From the NCBI GenBank assembly GCA_903926385.1, contig CAIYIS010000031.1, positions 1-36,547 of the forward strand: a stretch of DNA of 36,547 bases. Direction: 5' to 3'. Below, piece by piece: positions 1 through 6,483 of this stretch. Under the pieces are notes generated by a model that worked only from the letters and a program-made list of their open reading frames with translations, was not told where the DNA came from and made no database searches. Numbering within the stretch: the stretch's first letter is position 1; each line of letters starts with the position of its first letter. The translations under genes and the position numbers were made by a program. The DNA comes from an uncultured Bacteroidota bacterium (GTDB lineage Bacteria > Bacteroidota > Bacteroidia > 2-12-FULL-35-15).

Positions 1-140
1 AAAATTATGTCTGCTATCGTAACTTTTTTGGGAGTATTAACAGGTGCTCAATTTGCTCCGAAATGGGGTGCTCAATTTGCTCCGAAATGCACTGCTCACT
101 TTAAACCGAAATACTATGCTCAATTTGACCGGAATCTCCA
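1..140. mobile_element. Terminal repeat region of an IS21-like element (partial)
   Basis: Four copies of a 24-bp unit start at 45, 69, 93 and 117. Each begins TGCTCA and carries a core like TGCTCAATTTGCTCCGAAAT; the first two are nearly identical and the last two have drifted. Arrays of roughly 20-bp repeats at an end, with the element finishing in the dinucleotide CA, are typical of IS21-family elements, where IstA binds the repeats. A CA at 139-140 is a plausible outer boundary. The istA and istB genes would lie left of the window and are not visible, so the family call rests on the repeat layout and on recall of similar Bacteroidota IS21 ends. The neighbouring ATPase gene terminates inside the fourth repeat. 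Confidence 0.6.
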
Positions 141-1754
141 CTTTGGGAGAGAAACAACACTAATTTTCCCTTCTTTATTATTATGATATTTGAATAATGT
201 AGGGAAACGTTTCGGATTGAATGGTGTTTGTTCTTTCTTTTCCTGTTGATTCTTGTCAACTTTTTGTTCCTGTTGCTTTTTCTTTTCTTCTAGCTTCAAT
301 GTATTTTGCAACAACTTAAACAACTCGCTGTCCTTTGGTAAGTTTTTAGCAAATGATTTAATTAAATCGGTTGTGTCTTCACTTTCAAAACCAATAGTTT
401 CTTTTCTCCTTCGGTTGGTATCATCCAACTGAGATTGTCTTAATTTCCTTCCCAAATATTCCCTCAATTGATTTGATTCATCCCCATTCTTTAATCTGTC
501 GCGGGATGCCATAAACAACTCTTTTCGGAATTCATATTTCATTTGAGTACAATCAACATGTATCAATAAATAATCTTTCAACAAATTAAATTTCAATGTT
601 CTTGTAATAAACTCTGTTGTATAATGTCCCTGCACTTGCCCGTTCATTGAAAACAAGACAGACATTCCATTTTTGAAATATCTTCTTTTAATATCCTCCT
701 TGGTATCCTTTACACTTTTTGCTTCCTGCTTTGGTTTAAAAACATAGCAGGTCACTTTCATAGTACCAAACAATTCATCTTCGTAGTTTTCCGAAAACCA
801 ATCTTCCACATAATTTTTTTCTTCTTCCAACCTTCTTTTTAAACCATATAAATCAGCCTCCAATACTTTGTTTTTCGGATACCTTTCTTCCTTGTCCACT
901 GTAAGAATAGGTAAGATAGGGTCGAATAGAAATTCATTAAAACTTTGGTTTAAATCTTGAGCAAATCCGTAGTATCCGGTAGGGAATTGATAGGAATATA
1001 ATTTAATGATGGTACCTGTTTTAAATTTTCTGTCGTGCAATTTCAAATCCATTTCATCAATTTCAAAGTTGGGTATTTTGCTTTCTATTTTCAGAAATTC
1101 ATACCATGTATTCTTTTTTGTTGTAGACTCTCCAGTGGTGAAAGGGTGTTCCCGTACTAATGTAAATCCAAAATTTCCTTTATTATCATATCTTTTAGAA
1201 CCGATTAATTGATACCCTTTCTTTCCACAAAATACAATAGCGCCACTTCCTCCCATATTATATTTGCCTTGTACAAACATAATATCATTTTTATTACCAC
1301 GCATTAATGAAAGGAAAGTGTTTTCAAAATCATCGGGGTTTTGCCCTTCTCCATTATCATAAATAATCACAGAAGTATTTTTGGGCGGACCATCGGCAAC
1401 AACTTGAATTTCTTCCGCTTGCTTTCTTCTGAATGTTTTTAAGTCCCAGTCCTTGCTTTTAGGATAAAATTGAATCACCGCTTCATCCATTGTTTTGGGG
1501 GCTGTTTCGCCTCTTGGGTTTATCCCTTCCTCCAAGCACCTTTTCATCAAATTTGCATCAATTGAATTGGTTACTTTTTCAACCAGTGAAGCAATAGGAT
1601 TGGACTGTTGATTTTCAATAACACTAAAATTAGATTCATTCCCTCCAATAGGAAACCAATTAGCACTTTTGAAATATAGAGAATGTGCTTGAATGACATC
1701 ATCAACTTCTTGTTCGGTTTTGGCCTTAAAAAGGGATTGAAAGAGTGCTTGCAT
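120..1754 (-). CDS. GHKL (Hsp90/MutL-like) ATPase of unknown role, 3' end inside an IS
   Basis: This 544-residue protein carries the three ATP-binding motifs of the GHKL superfamily. The N box is around residues 59-66 (E59, N63, D66 in EKVTNSID), the G1 box is DNGEG at 133-137, and the G2 box is the glycine-rich GKYNMGGSG at 163-171. A Lys/Gln/Glu-rich, probably coiled segment lies near 495-520. There is no histidine-kinase phosphoacceptor or receiver domain, and no MutL or gyrase partner nearby. Long GHKL ATPases of this kind occur in bacterial accessory and defence loci, but I cannot assign a named family. The last six residues (W-R-F-R-S-N) and the stop codon fall inside the IS21-like terminal repeats, so the native C-terminus has probably been replaced. 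The start is ATG at 1754. It is an orphan gene, followed upstream by a long gene-free stretch. Confidence 0.7.
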   Translation of the reverse strand: MQALFQSLFKAKTEQEVDDVIQAHSLYFKSANWFPIGGNESNFSVIENQQSNPIASLVEKVTNSIDANLMKRCLEEGINPRGETAPKTMDEAVIQFYPKSKDWDLKTFRRKQAEEIQVVADGPPKNTSVIIYDNGEGQNPDDFENTFLSLMRGNKNDIMFVQGKYNMGGSGAIVFCGKKGYQLIGSKRYDNKGNFGFTLVREHPFTTGESTTKKNTWYEFLKIESKIPNFEIDEMDLKLHDRKFKTGTIIKLYSYQFPTGYYGFAQDLNQSFNEFLFDPILPILTVDKEERYPKNKVLEADLYGLKRRLEEEKNYVEDWFSENYEDELFGTMKVTCYVFKPKQEAKSVKDTKEDIKRRYFKNGMSVLFSMNGQVQGHYTTEFITRTLKFNLLKDYLLIHVDCTQMKYEFRKELFMASRDRLKNGDESNQLREYLGRKLRQSQLDDTNRRRKETIGFESEDTTDLIKSFAKNLPKDSELFKLLQNTLKLEEKKKQQEQKVDKNQQEKKEQTPFNPKRFPTLFKYHNNKEGKISVVSLPKWRFRSN

Positions 1755-2703
1755 GGTTAGGAGATTTTGTTTTTACATAGTTATTTTTTGATCAAAAGTT
1801 CTATCAATAATATTTCATGCCAATGATTAAATGAAAGAATCCTGTTTGTAATTCTTAAGAGGGAATTTTTTCCTATAATTAATGTTTTGTACTAATGTTT
1901 ACTAAGTCAACATCGTGTTCATTAATTCGAATTGAGAAATTACCTCAATGCAAAAATAAGAATTATTACATTCGTTTCACAAAATTATGGAGATGTTTTC
2001 TTGAAGACATTTTGAGTGAAATAGATTAACCAAATATTTACTTAAACTTAAACCTATCAGAACCTAAAAACAAACAAAGGAATTTAATTTTGGTTAGCAA
2101 CAATAAAAAAACAATTCAATAATAATAAATTTCCCAGTTCAATTAACAACAATAAACTGAATAAAAGTTGATTTCGCATCTACTAATATATTAAATTGCA
2201 AACCATTAATAACTTTTAAGTTAAATATAACAATATTGTTATTTACAATAATAAAGTTGTAAAACATTAGCATTTATTTATTGTGTTGTCAAACAATAAC
2301 AACATTATTCATGAAACAGAAAATCATTATAGTAAAATAACTTTATTAATCTTATAAATTATATTTTCTGAAACCTCTAGTTAATTATTCTTTTTTGAGT
2401 GCCAAATAATTATTTCACGTAAAATACGGCCGTAATTGGGCATTAACGGCCATATTCTAACCGGCCAAAAAGTGAAATGACAATTTTTAAATTAAATCGC
2501 AAAACAACTTAATTATAGTTTTACTTTTCTTCAAAGTAGTAACCGAACCGTTCAACTCAAATTAGTTACAAATTCGGGTTTGTTTTAAATATTCCTGTTC
2601 TTAGGAATTGAAATTGGTAAAAAATGCTGCCTACTCTTGATGGTTAAAGAAAACTGTTTTTGCTTTGTGTGTTCAAACTTGAATGATTGATTATTCATAA
2701 GAT
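1755..2703. other. Gene-free AT-rich intergenic stretch
   Basis: About 950 bp without a credible coding region on either strand. It is very A/T rich, with many short AAC/AAT-type runs. The only GC-rich island is at 2426-2466, which carries a hairpin described separately. No tRNA, rRNA or recognisable protein remnant is seen. It probably holds the promoter of the leftward ATPase gene near 1755-1850, but no clear -7 box is visible there. Confidence 0.6.
2428..2451. repeat. Imperfect hairpin with GGCCGT arms
   Basis: GGCCGTAAT (2428-2436) can pair with ATT-A-ACGGCC (2442-2451), with one bulged A and a 5-nt loop. A further CCGGCC follows at 2461-2466. It stands out as a GC-rich island in a very AT-rich region. 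No T-tract follows, so a terminator role is weak; it may be a remnant of a mobile element. Confidence 0.35.
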
Positions 2704-2716
2704 TTGCAATTATTAT

Positions 2717-2724
2717 TACTTTTG
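2717..2724 (+). promoter_or_regulatory. Bacteroidota -7 box of the HAD-like gene
   Basis: TACTTTTG is an exact match to TAnnTTTG. It ends 6 nt before the ATG at 2731, so the transcript would start at or almost at the start codon. No -33 TTTG is visible at the usual 19-21 nt spacing. Confidence 0.5.
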
Positions 2725-2730
2725 CTTCAA

Positions 2731-3357
2731 ATGAGAAGTAAATATATTTTCCTCGATATTGATGGTGTTTTATGTATTGACGAACACGATAACGAAGAAT
2801 CTGTATTTCCTTATCCGTTTACGGTTGATTGCGTAAAAGTCTTAAATAAAATACTTCTTGCTACCGATGCTGAAATAATTTTAACCTCGGACTGGAGAAT
2901 ACATTTTGATTATGATTTGAAAGCAATTGGCAAAGAATTTAAGCGTAATAAGGTTATTAAATCACCGATTGATACTACACCCGACTATAATGGTCAGCGG
3001 TCAAAAGAAATATTCACTTATGTTTATAATCACTCTTACATCAAATCATTCTTGATATTGGATGATATGAATTTAAAATGTTGCTCTATGCGGTTTTTGA
3101 GAACAAAAAAGGATATTGGATTAACTGAACCCGGCATTAAGGATAATGCGATTTATATTCTTAATGAGTTAGACCATTCCCATGTTCACACGTGCATTAA
3201 TTGCGATACTGAATTTGTAATTGGCAATGATAATTATACTTGCTCTACCAATTGTCGCTCTGAAATAGAGAAGTTGAAATCAACATATAAAACTCCGCCT
3301 ACTGATGAAATTATTAATGATTTTGTTTTGAATAATAAAATCAAAATTTATAATTAG
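2731..3357 (+). CDS. HAD-like hydrolase with C-terminal zinc-finger-like domain
   Basis: Using the ATG at 2731 gives 208 residues. The longer reading from a TTG at 2704 only adds a Leu-rich stretch encoded by promoter sequence. Motif I of the HAD superfamily is FLDIDGV, with the nucleophile and acid Asp at residues 9 and 11. LTSDWR (51-56) looks like motif II and LDD (110-112) like the late acidic motif. This resembles the HAD domains grouped as 'Swiss Army Knife RNA repair-like', a weak family-level match from memory. A C-x2-C-x12-C-x3-C cluster (Cys155, 158, 171, 175) follows the HAD core and probably binds Zn. Substrate is unknown; phosphate monoester or nucleic-acid ends are possible. The gene stands alone, closed by a strong terminator shared with the convergent lipoprotein gene. 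Confidence 0.7.
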   Translation: MRSKYIFLDIDGVLCIDEHDNEESVFPYPFTVDCVKVLNKILLATDAEIILTSDWRIHFDYDLKAIGKEFKRNKVIKSPIDTTPDYNGQRSKEIFTYVYNHSYIKSFLILDDMNLKCCSMRFLRTKKDIGLTEPGIKDNAIYILNELDHSHVHTCINCDTEFVIGNDNYTCSTNCRSEIEKLKSTYKTPPTDEIINDFVLNNKIKIYN

Positions 3358-3372
3358 TGACTAACAAAAGTT

Positions 3373-3416
3373 GTATTACAAAGAAGCCTGCGATATTGCA
3401 GGCTTCTTTGTAATAC
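3373..3416. terminator. Bidirectional intrinsic terminator
   Basis: A perfect 19-bp inverted repeat (3373-3391 with 3398-3416) flanks a 6-nt loop. It contains AAGAAGCCTGC / GCAGGCTTCTT and lies between the convergent HAD-like gene and lipoprotein gene, so it can serve both strands. Confidence 0.8.
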
Positions 3417-3432
3417 TAAACATTGAGCCATT

Positions 3433-3894
3433 TTACCACGTCAATTCGTAATTATTACAATCAACATTTAATGTCCTTGTTTCGTTTCCTGTTGCTATGG
3501 TTGTTCCCGAACCATCTAAAAAATCATAATGGATGTTTGTGCTTTTAGTTTTAGAAGTACCAAAATTAAAACTGGCGGTTACGGTTGAACTTGCTCCACA
3601 ACCCGGAGCAGAAGCCCACGATTGCGTTGATATAGGCAGAGTACCTTGAAATGTACCATCGGTATATACCTTTATGTTCACAACTCCATGAGCCGCGCAG
3701 CTATCCGAAACGGCTTGTTTCCACCAAAAAACAAGACTTCCCTTATACGTGCAACTTCCATCGTCTTCTTCTGCCGAAGAATTATAATTGGTTGCACTGG
3801 AAATGGTGCAACCTTTCACTTTTTCTTTTTTACAGCCTGACACTGTTAGTCCTAATAGTATTAGGGACATTAATAATAGATTTGTTTTTTTCAT
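3433..3894 (-). CDS. Small secreted lipoprotein, unknown function
   Basis: A 153-residue protein with a type II signal peptide: MKKTN, a hydrophobic run, then the lipobox VSGC with the lipidated Cys at about residue 21. After it comes KKEK, and then a Cys-containing segment ending DDGSCTY. That segment matches the short 'GC...NYN...DDGSC' motif often seen at the start of Bacteroidota surface proteins. The rest is Ser/Thr-rich and beta-like, with paired cysteines. It is likely anchored in the outer membrane. It sits 37 nt downstream of another lipoprotein gene on the same strand, so the two are probably cotranscribed. No enzymatic motif is visible. Confidence 0.7.
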   Translation of the reverse strand: MKKTNLLLMSLILLGLTVSGCKKEKVKGCTISSATNYNSSAEEDDGSCTYKGSLVFWWKQAVSDSCAAHGVVNIKVYTDGTFQGTLPISTQSWASAPGCGASSTVTASFNFGTSKTKSTNIHYDFLDGSGTTIATGNETRTLNVDCNNYELTW

Positions 3895-3931
3895 TTTTTT
3901 GTTTTAGTTAATTTAATAATTTAAGTTATGA

Positions 3932-4282
3932 TTACTTTTTTTCTAATTCAGATGTTTTTATTGGAGTACCTTCTACATGGAATCTTATAATATCAAAAAA
4001 CACACAAGGCGTTGTGTGTTTATATATAACGCCATCTATAAGTGCATCATATCCGACTCCTGCGCTTTCAATTGCATTATCAATAGCACCTTTGATAGTA
4101 GGTGATTTTTTTCCTACAACGCGAGGAGTATCCTTCTTCACATGTAAAGTAACATTTTTAGAACTGATGGCCGTAAAATCTAATATTCTATCAGAACATG
4201 AACTTACTAAAGTCATAATTGATATAAAGATAATTGTAAGTCCTATCAACTTTGAACTTAATTTAAGATTGTGTTTTTTCAT
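3932..4282 (-). CDS. Small lipoprotein, unknown function
   Basis: Starting at the ATG at 4282 (MKKHNLK) gives a 116-residue lipoprotein with a clean signal peptide and lipobox LVSSC. The longer frame from 4324 only adds residues encoded by promoter sequence. The mature part is about 90 residues. It contains a Gly/Ala-rich segment GAIDNAIESAGVGYDALIDG and ends in a basic/acidic tail. Its layout loosely recalls small TRL-like periplasmic lipoproteins, but I cannot assign a family. It is the first gene of a probable two-lipoprotein operon that diverges from the XRE regulator at 4397, which may control it. Confidence 0.6.
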   Translation of the reverse strand: MKKHNLKLSSKLIGLTIIFISIMTLVSSCSDRILDFTAISSKNVTLHVKKDTPRVVGKKSPTIKGAIDNAIESAGVGYDALIDGVIYKHTTPCVFFDIIRFHVEGTPIKTSELEKK

Positions 4283-4311
4283 TTTGTATGATTTATAAAT
4301 TATTGATTGAG

Positions 4312-4319
4312 CAAATATA
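4312..4319 (-). promoter_or_regulatory. -7 box for the lipoprotein operon
   Basis: On the minus strand this reads TATATTTG, an exact TAnnTTTG match, about 30 nt upstream of the ATG at 4282. No good -33 TTTG is seen. Confidence 0.45.
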
Positions 4320-4374
4320 AACATTTTTCCAAGGTGTAATATATAATACCTGTTATTTTTTATTTTAATGCAAA

Positions 4375-4399
4375 CATTGTGTTAAAATTTAACACAATG
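4375..4399. promoter_or_regulatory. 25-bp perfect palindrome over the XRE start codon, likely operator
   Basis: CATTGTGTTAAA, a central A, then TTTAACACAATG: 12-bp arms with no mismatch. The right arm ends in the ATG of the XRE gene. Small XRE regulators commonly bind such dyads and repress their own transcription. The overlap with the start codon could also block translation by folding in the mRNA. Confidence 0.6.
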
Positions 4400-4612
4400 A
4401 CGGAGGACGATTATTTAAAAGCGATAGGTAAGAACATTACTAGTATTAGAAAGAAAAGAGACTTGACTAGTAAGGAACTTGCATTACGTTGTTTTATGGA
4501 AAAGTCTAATATGATTGCAATTGAAAAGGGTAGACGAAATGTATCAGCTAAAATACTATTAAAAATAGCGATTCAATTAAAATGTGAAGTAAAGGACTTT
4601 TTTGAATTTTAG
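4397..4612 (+). CDS. Small XRE-family (HTH_3) transcriptional regulator
   Basis: A 71-residue protein that is essentially one helix-turn-helix domain of the Cro/CI (XRE) type. It contains IRKKRDLTSKELALR (scaffold and first helix), then a recognition helix around FMEKSNMIAIEKGRRNVSA, and ends in VKDFFEF. The ATG at 4397 is chosen over an in-frame GTG at 4379 because the domain starts there and the upstream residues are encoded by the palindrome. There is no toxin or effector domain. It diverges from the two lipoprotein genes and probably represses itself through the palindrome at 4375-4399. Single-domain XRE proteins are common in mobile or accessory DNA, which fits this segment. Confidence 0.85.
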   Translation: MTEDDYLKAIGKNITSIRKKRDLTSKELALRCFMEKSNMIAIEKGRRNVSAKILLKIAIQLKCEVKDFFEF

Positions 4613-4645
4613 CTCTGCCGTTAATATTAATGAGCGTAAAAACAA

Positions 4646-4709
4646 ACCTACCTAATCTAAAACTTATAAATAATAAAAATCCTTGATTAATTTTACTATC
4701 AAGGTAGGT
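4646..4709. repeat. Nested inverted repeats downstream of the XRE gene
   Basis: ACCTACCT (4646-4653) is complementary to AGGTAGGT (4702-4709). Inside it, CCTTGAT (4681-4687) pairs with ATCAAGG (4698-4704). The arms overlap, so only one pairing can form fully. No T-tract follows; this may be a weak terminator or a remnant of an inserted element. Confidence 0.35.
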
Positions 4710-4711
4710 AG

Positions 4712-4885
4712 TTTACTTTACTAAAAGGGATAGGTGCGATTATATATACTGTTTTGGGAGAAATTGTTTATCATGCTCAAAATGAAAATACTCAAATCAC
4801 TATCAATCTAAACAAAGCAGCAAAAGGAATTTATTTTGTAAAAGTGGAAACAGCGAAAGGAAGTGTGAATAAACAGAAATTGTAG
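4712..4885 (+). pseudogene. 3' remnant of a T9SS cargo gene (sorting domain only)
   Basis: An open frame without a start codon, in frame from 4712 and ending at TAG 4883-4885. It encodes a typical type A sorting-domain tail: YTVLGEIVY, then INLNKAAKGIYFVKVETAKG, ending VNKQKL. The upstream 'PNP' part and the whole passenger protein are missing, and a stop codon lies directly before it at 4709-4711. It is therefore a decayed or truncated gene end, probably left by a rearrangement in this accessory segment. Confidence 0.75.
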
Positions 4886-5196
4886 CGTAATAAATTTTCA
4901 AAAACAAAAAACTCTTGCAGAAAATCTCAATAAAGAGCAAGGATCTAAAATGATTTAATATGGTGGGTTGTGTTTGAATGAACTTTGATTGGAACTAATG
5001 GCTAATGATATTTGACAACGATTGAGCTTTTTTGGTTATCACTATGAAGAAAAAAAATATTTTTAGACTGATACAAATATCTTTATCTATTAAATTACTT
5101 TAATTATTTATCCGCTATTTTCTTCCTTTTTAAAAATAATGCAAGGTTCGCCACAGAGACTAAATCCCGGGAAAGCTGGTTAGATAGGGCGATTGC
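4886..5196. other. Intergenic stretch without a gene
   Basis: About 310 bp between the T9SS remnant and the hairpin region. It is AT-rich with no coding frame of note. The part at 5140-5196 is less AT-rich and contains CCCGGG at 5167-5172. It may be the body of a small RNA ending at the terminator at 5207-5249, but nothing proves transcription. Confidence 0.4.
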
Positions 5197-5249
5197 GTCC
5201 GCTACTAAAGCGGACTTTTCTAATCAGTCATTAGAAAGTCCGCTTTTTC
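5197..5249 (+). terminator. Terminator-like hairpin with a competing upstream hairpin
   Basis: AAAGCGGAC...TAAT (5207-5224) pairs with ATTAG...GTCCGCTTT (5230-5246), with one bulge and a 5-nt loop, followed by T residues: a good intrinsic terminator on the plus strand. The same AGCGGAC (5209-5215) can instead pair with GTCCGCT at 5197-5203. The segment therefore has the three-part shape of an attenuator. There is no plus-strand gene immediately downstream; the leftward gene ends at 5304, so the hairpin may simply terminate that gene. Confidence 0.5.
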
Positions 5250-5303
5250 TTTGCTTAAAACCCAGCAGATGTTTTGAGTTTTATCCTATCAATCCAAACC
5301 TAT

Positions 5304-6440
5304 TTATTTTGCTATCCCAAATGTTTTCAGCAAAATTTGTTTTGATAAATCCGTGAGGCCATAGTTTTTCGATGGTAGTTCTTTTATCAATCCATATTGA
5401 ATTAATCTAGGCAAATGTTTCGAAAATCCGGAAACAGACATGCCTATAAGTTTGCGCAATTCTGTTTGTTTTGCCTTTCCTGCATTGTGCAAAAAGAGTA
5501 ACTCTTTAGCTGCATGATGACGCATTTCCAGTTTTGAATTTTGTGGGAAACACCCATACAAAGCCGCTTCGAGTGGAGAGGTAGAATAGGCGTCTATTGG
5601 TATTTCTTTGGGCAAAATATGGGTATCTTCTATCCGAACGGGGGTGGCTTCTTTTTTCAGTCGTTCGGGTAAGGAATTCTTCTCGGCAACTGCTTTCACA
5701 AAATCGGAATAATAGGTATAAAGCGTGTTTTGTCCGTTTCCATTTTTAATATAATAGTCAAGAGCTTTGATTAGCCCCTGTTCGAAAACGGAGTGTAACC
5801 AATCTGCCTCGTTTGTTCCTTTCCCTAAATCCGACAGGGCCTCAACAAGCGAGAATATACCTTTCTTTGGAAATGGATGACAGCCTTCGCTCGAGAATAT
5901 ACCCTTCTCTAGATATGCAGGACACATTTCGCTCGAGAATATACCCTTCTCTAGAAATGCAGGACACATTTCACTCGAGAATATACCCTTCTCAAAGTTG
6001 TCGGGGCTCCCGTCACGCGAGAATATACCTTTCTCTAGATATGCAGGACACATTTCGCTCGAGAATATACCCTTCCCTAGAAATGCAGGACACATTTCAC
6101 TCGAGAAAACACCCTTCCTTAAATCGGGAGGACAACCGTCACTCTTGCTTGCTCCCTTCCTTAAGTCGGGAGGACAACTTTCACTCTTATTTTCTCCCAT
6201 CCCTGAGTCGGGAAGACAACCGTCACTCTTGCTTGCTCCCTTCCTTAAGTCGGGAGGACAGCCGTCACTCTTGTTTGCTTCCTTCTTTAAGTCGGGAGGG
6301 TAGCCATCACCTCTGATTAAACTCATCTTATTGTTTGCATAAGCGAGTTCGTTCTTTAAATACATCAGATGCTTCAAAAGGATATAAATAATCCGATCGG
6401 GCTCTATGTTTAGTTGTTCCGTTTCGTTATCTGTATTCAT
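5304..6440 (-). CDS. Winged-helix protein with about twelve 14-residue repeats
   Basis: A 378-residue protein of unknown function in three parts. Residues 1-40 are a short helical N-terminus. Residues about 41-209 are tandem 14-residue repeats of the type GIFSSEMCPAFLEK or GASKSDGCPPDLRK, most with one Cys. Residues 210-378 form a conserved-looking region whose end is a winged helix-turn-helix (KQTELRKLIGMSVSGFSKHLPRLIQYGLIK then a wing NYGLTDLSKQIL), MarR/ArsR-like in layout. The repeats are a 42-bp minisatellite, so copy number can change without frameshift. The gene starts 43 nt after the exonuclease/GIY-YIG gene ends on the same strand, so it may belong to the S24 operon. DNA binding is inferred; the role of the repeats is unknown. 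Confidence 0.65.
   Translation of the reverse strand: MNTDNETEQLNIEPDRIIYILLKHLMYLKNELAYANNKMSLIRGDGYPPDLKKEANKSDGCPPDLRKGASKSDGCLPDSGMGENKSESCPPDLRKGASKSDGCPPDLRKGVFSSEMCPAFLGKGIFSSEMCPAYLEKGIFSRDGSPDNFEKGIFSSEMCPAFLEKGIFSSEMCPAYLEKGIFSSEGCHPFPKKGIFSLVEALSDLGKGTNEADWLHSVFEQGLIKALDYYIKNGNGQNTLYTYYSDFVKAVAEKNSLPERLKKEATPVRIEDTHILPKEIPIDAYSTSPLEAALYGCFPQNSKLEMRHHAAKELLFLHNAGKAKQTELRKLIGMSVSGFSKHLPRLIQYGLIKELPSKNYGLTDLSKQILLKTFGIAK
5809..6320. repeat. 42-bp minisatellite inside a coding region
   Basis: About twelve units with an exact 42-bp period. The marker GAGAATATAC (or a diverged form) recurs at 5851, 5893, 5935, 5977, 6019, 6061 and 6103, and related units continue at 6145, 6187, 6229 and 6271. 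Two subfamilies are visible: GAGAATATAC units on the left and CTTGCTTGCTCCC units on the right. The period is a multiple of 3, so both strands stay open, which explains long false frames on the plus strand. Confidence 0.9.
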
Positions 6441-6483
6441 TTGTATTGATTTTTTTATTAAAACAATTCCATTTTCAGCTTTT

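Noticed and set aside
41-130. Start of a CRISPR array at the left edge
   Set aside because: The 24-bp units abut without spacers and drift toward one end, as in IS21 termini.
120-4612. A complete defence system made of the ATPase, HAD-like protein and XRE regulator
   Set aside because: The genes are far apart, on different strands and separated by a 950-bp gap and terminators; nothing ties them into one operon.
5160-5215. tRNA-like segment (AGCTGGTTAGATAGGGC followed by a stem with a 7-nt loop)
   Set aside because: The loop lacks the invariant T before the anticodon position, the D stem does not pair, and no T-arm or acceptor stem can be built.
5809-6320. CRISPR array or plus-strand repeat proteins
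   Set aside because: Units are contiguous without unique spacers, and the plus-strand frames are open only because the 42-bp period is a multiple of 3; the minus-strand gene extends well beyond the array on both sides.
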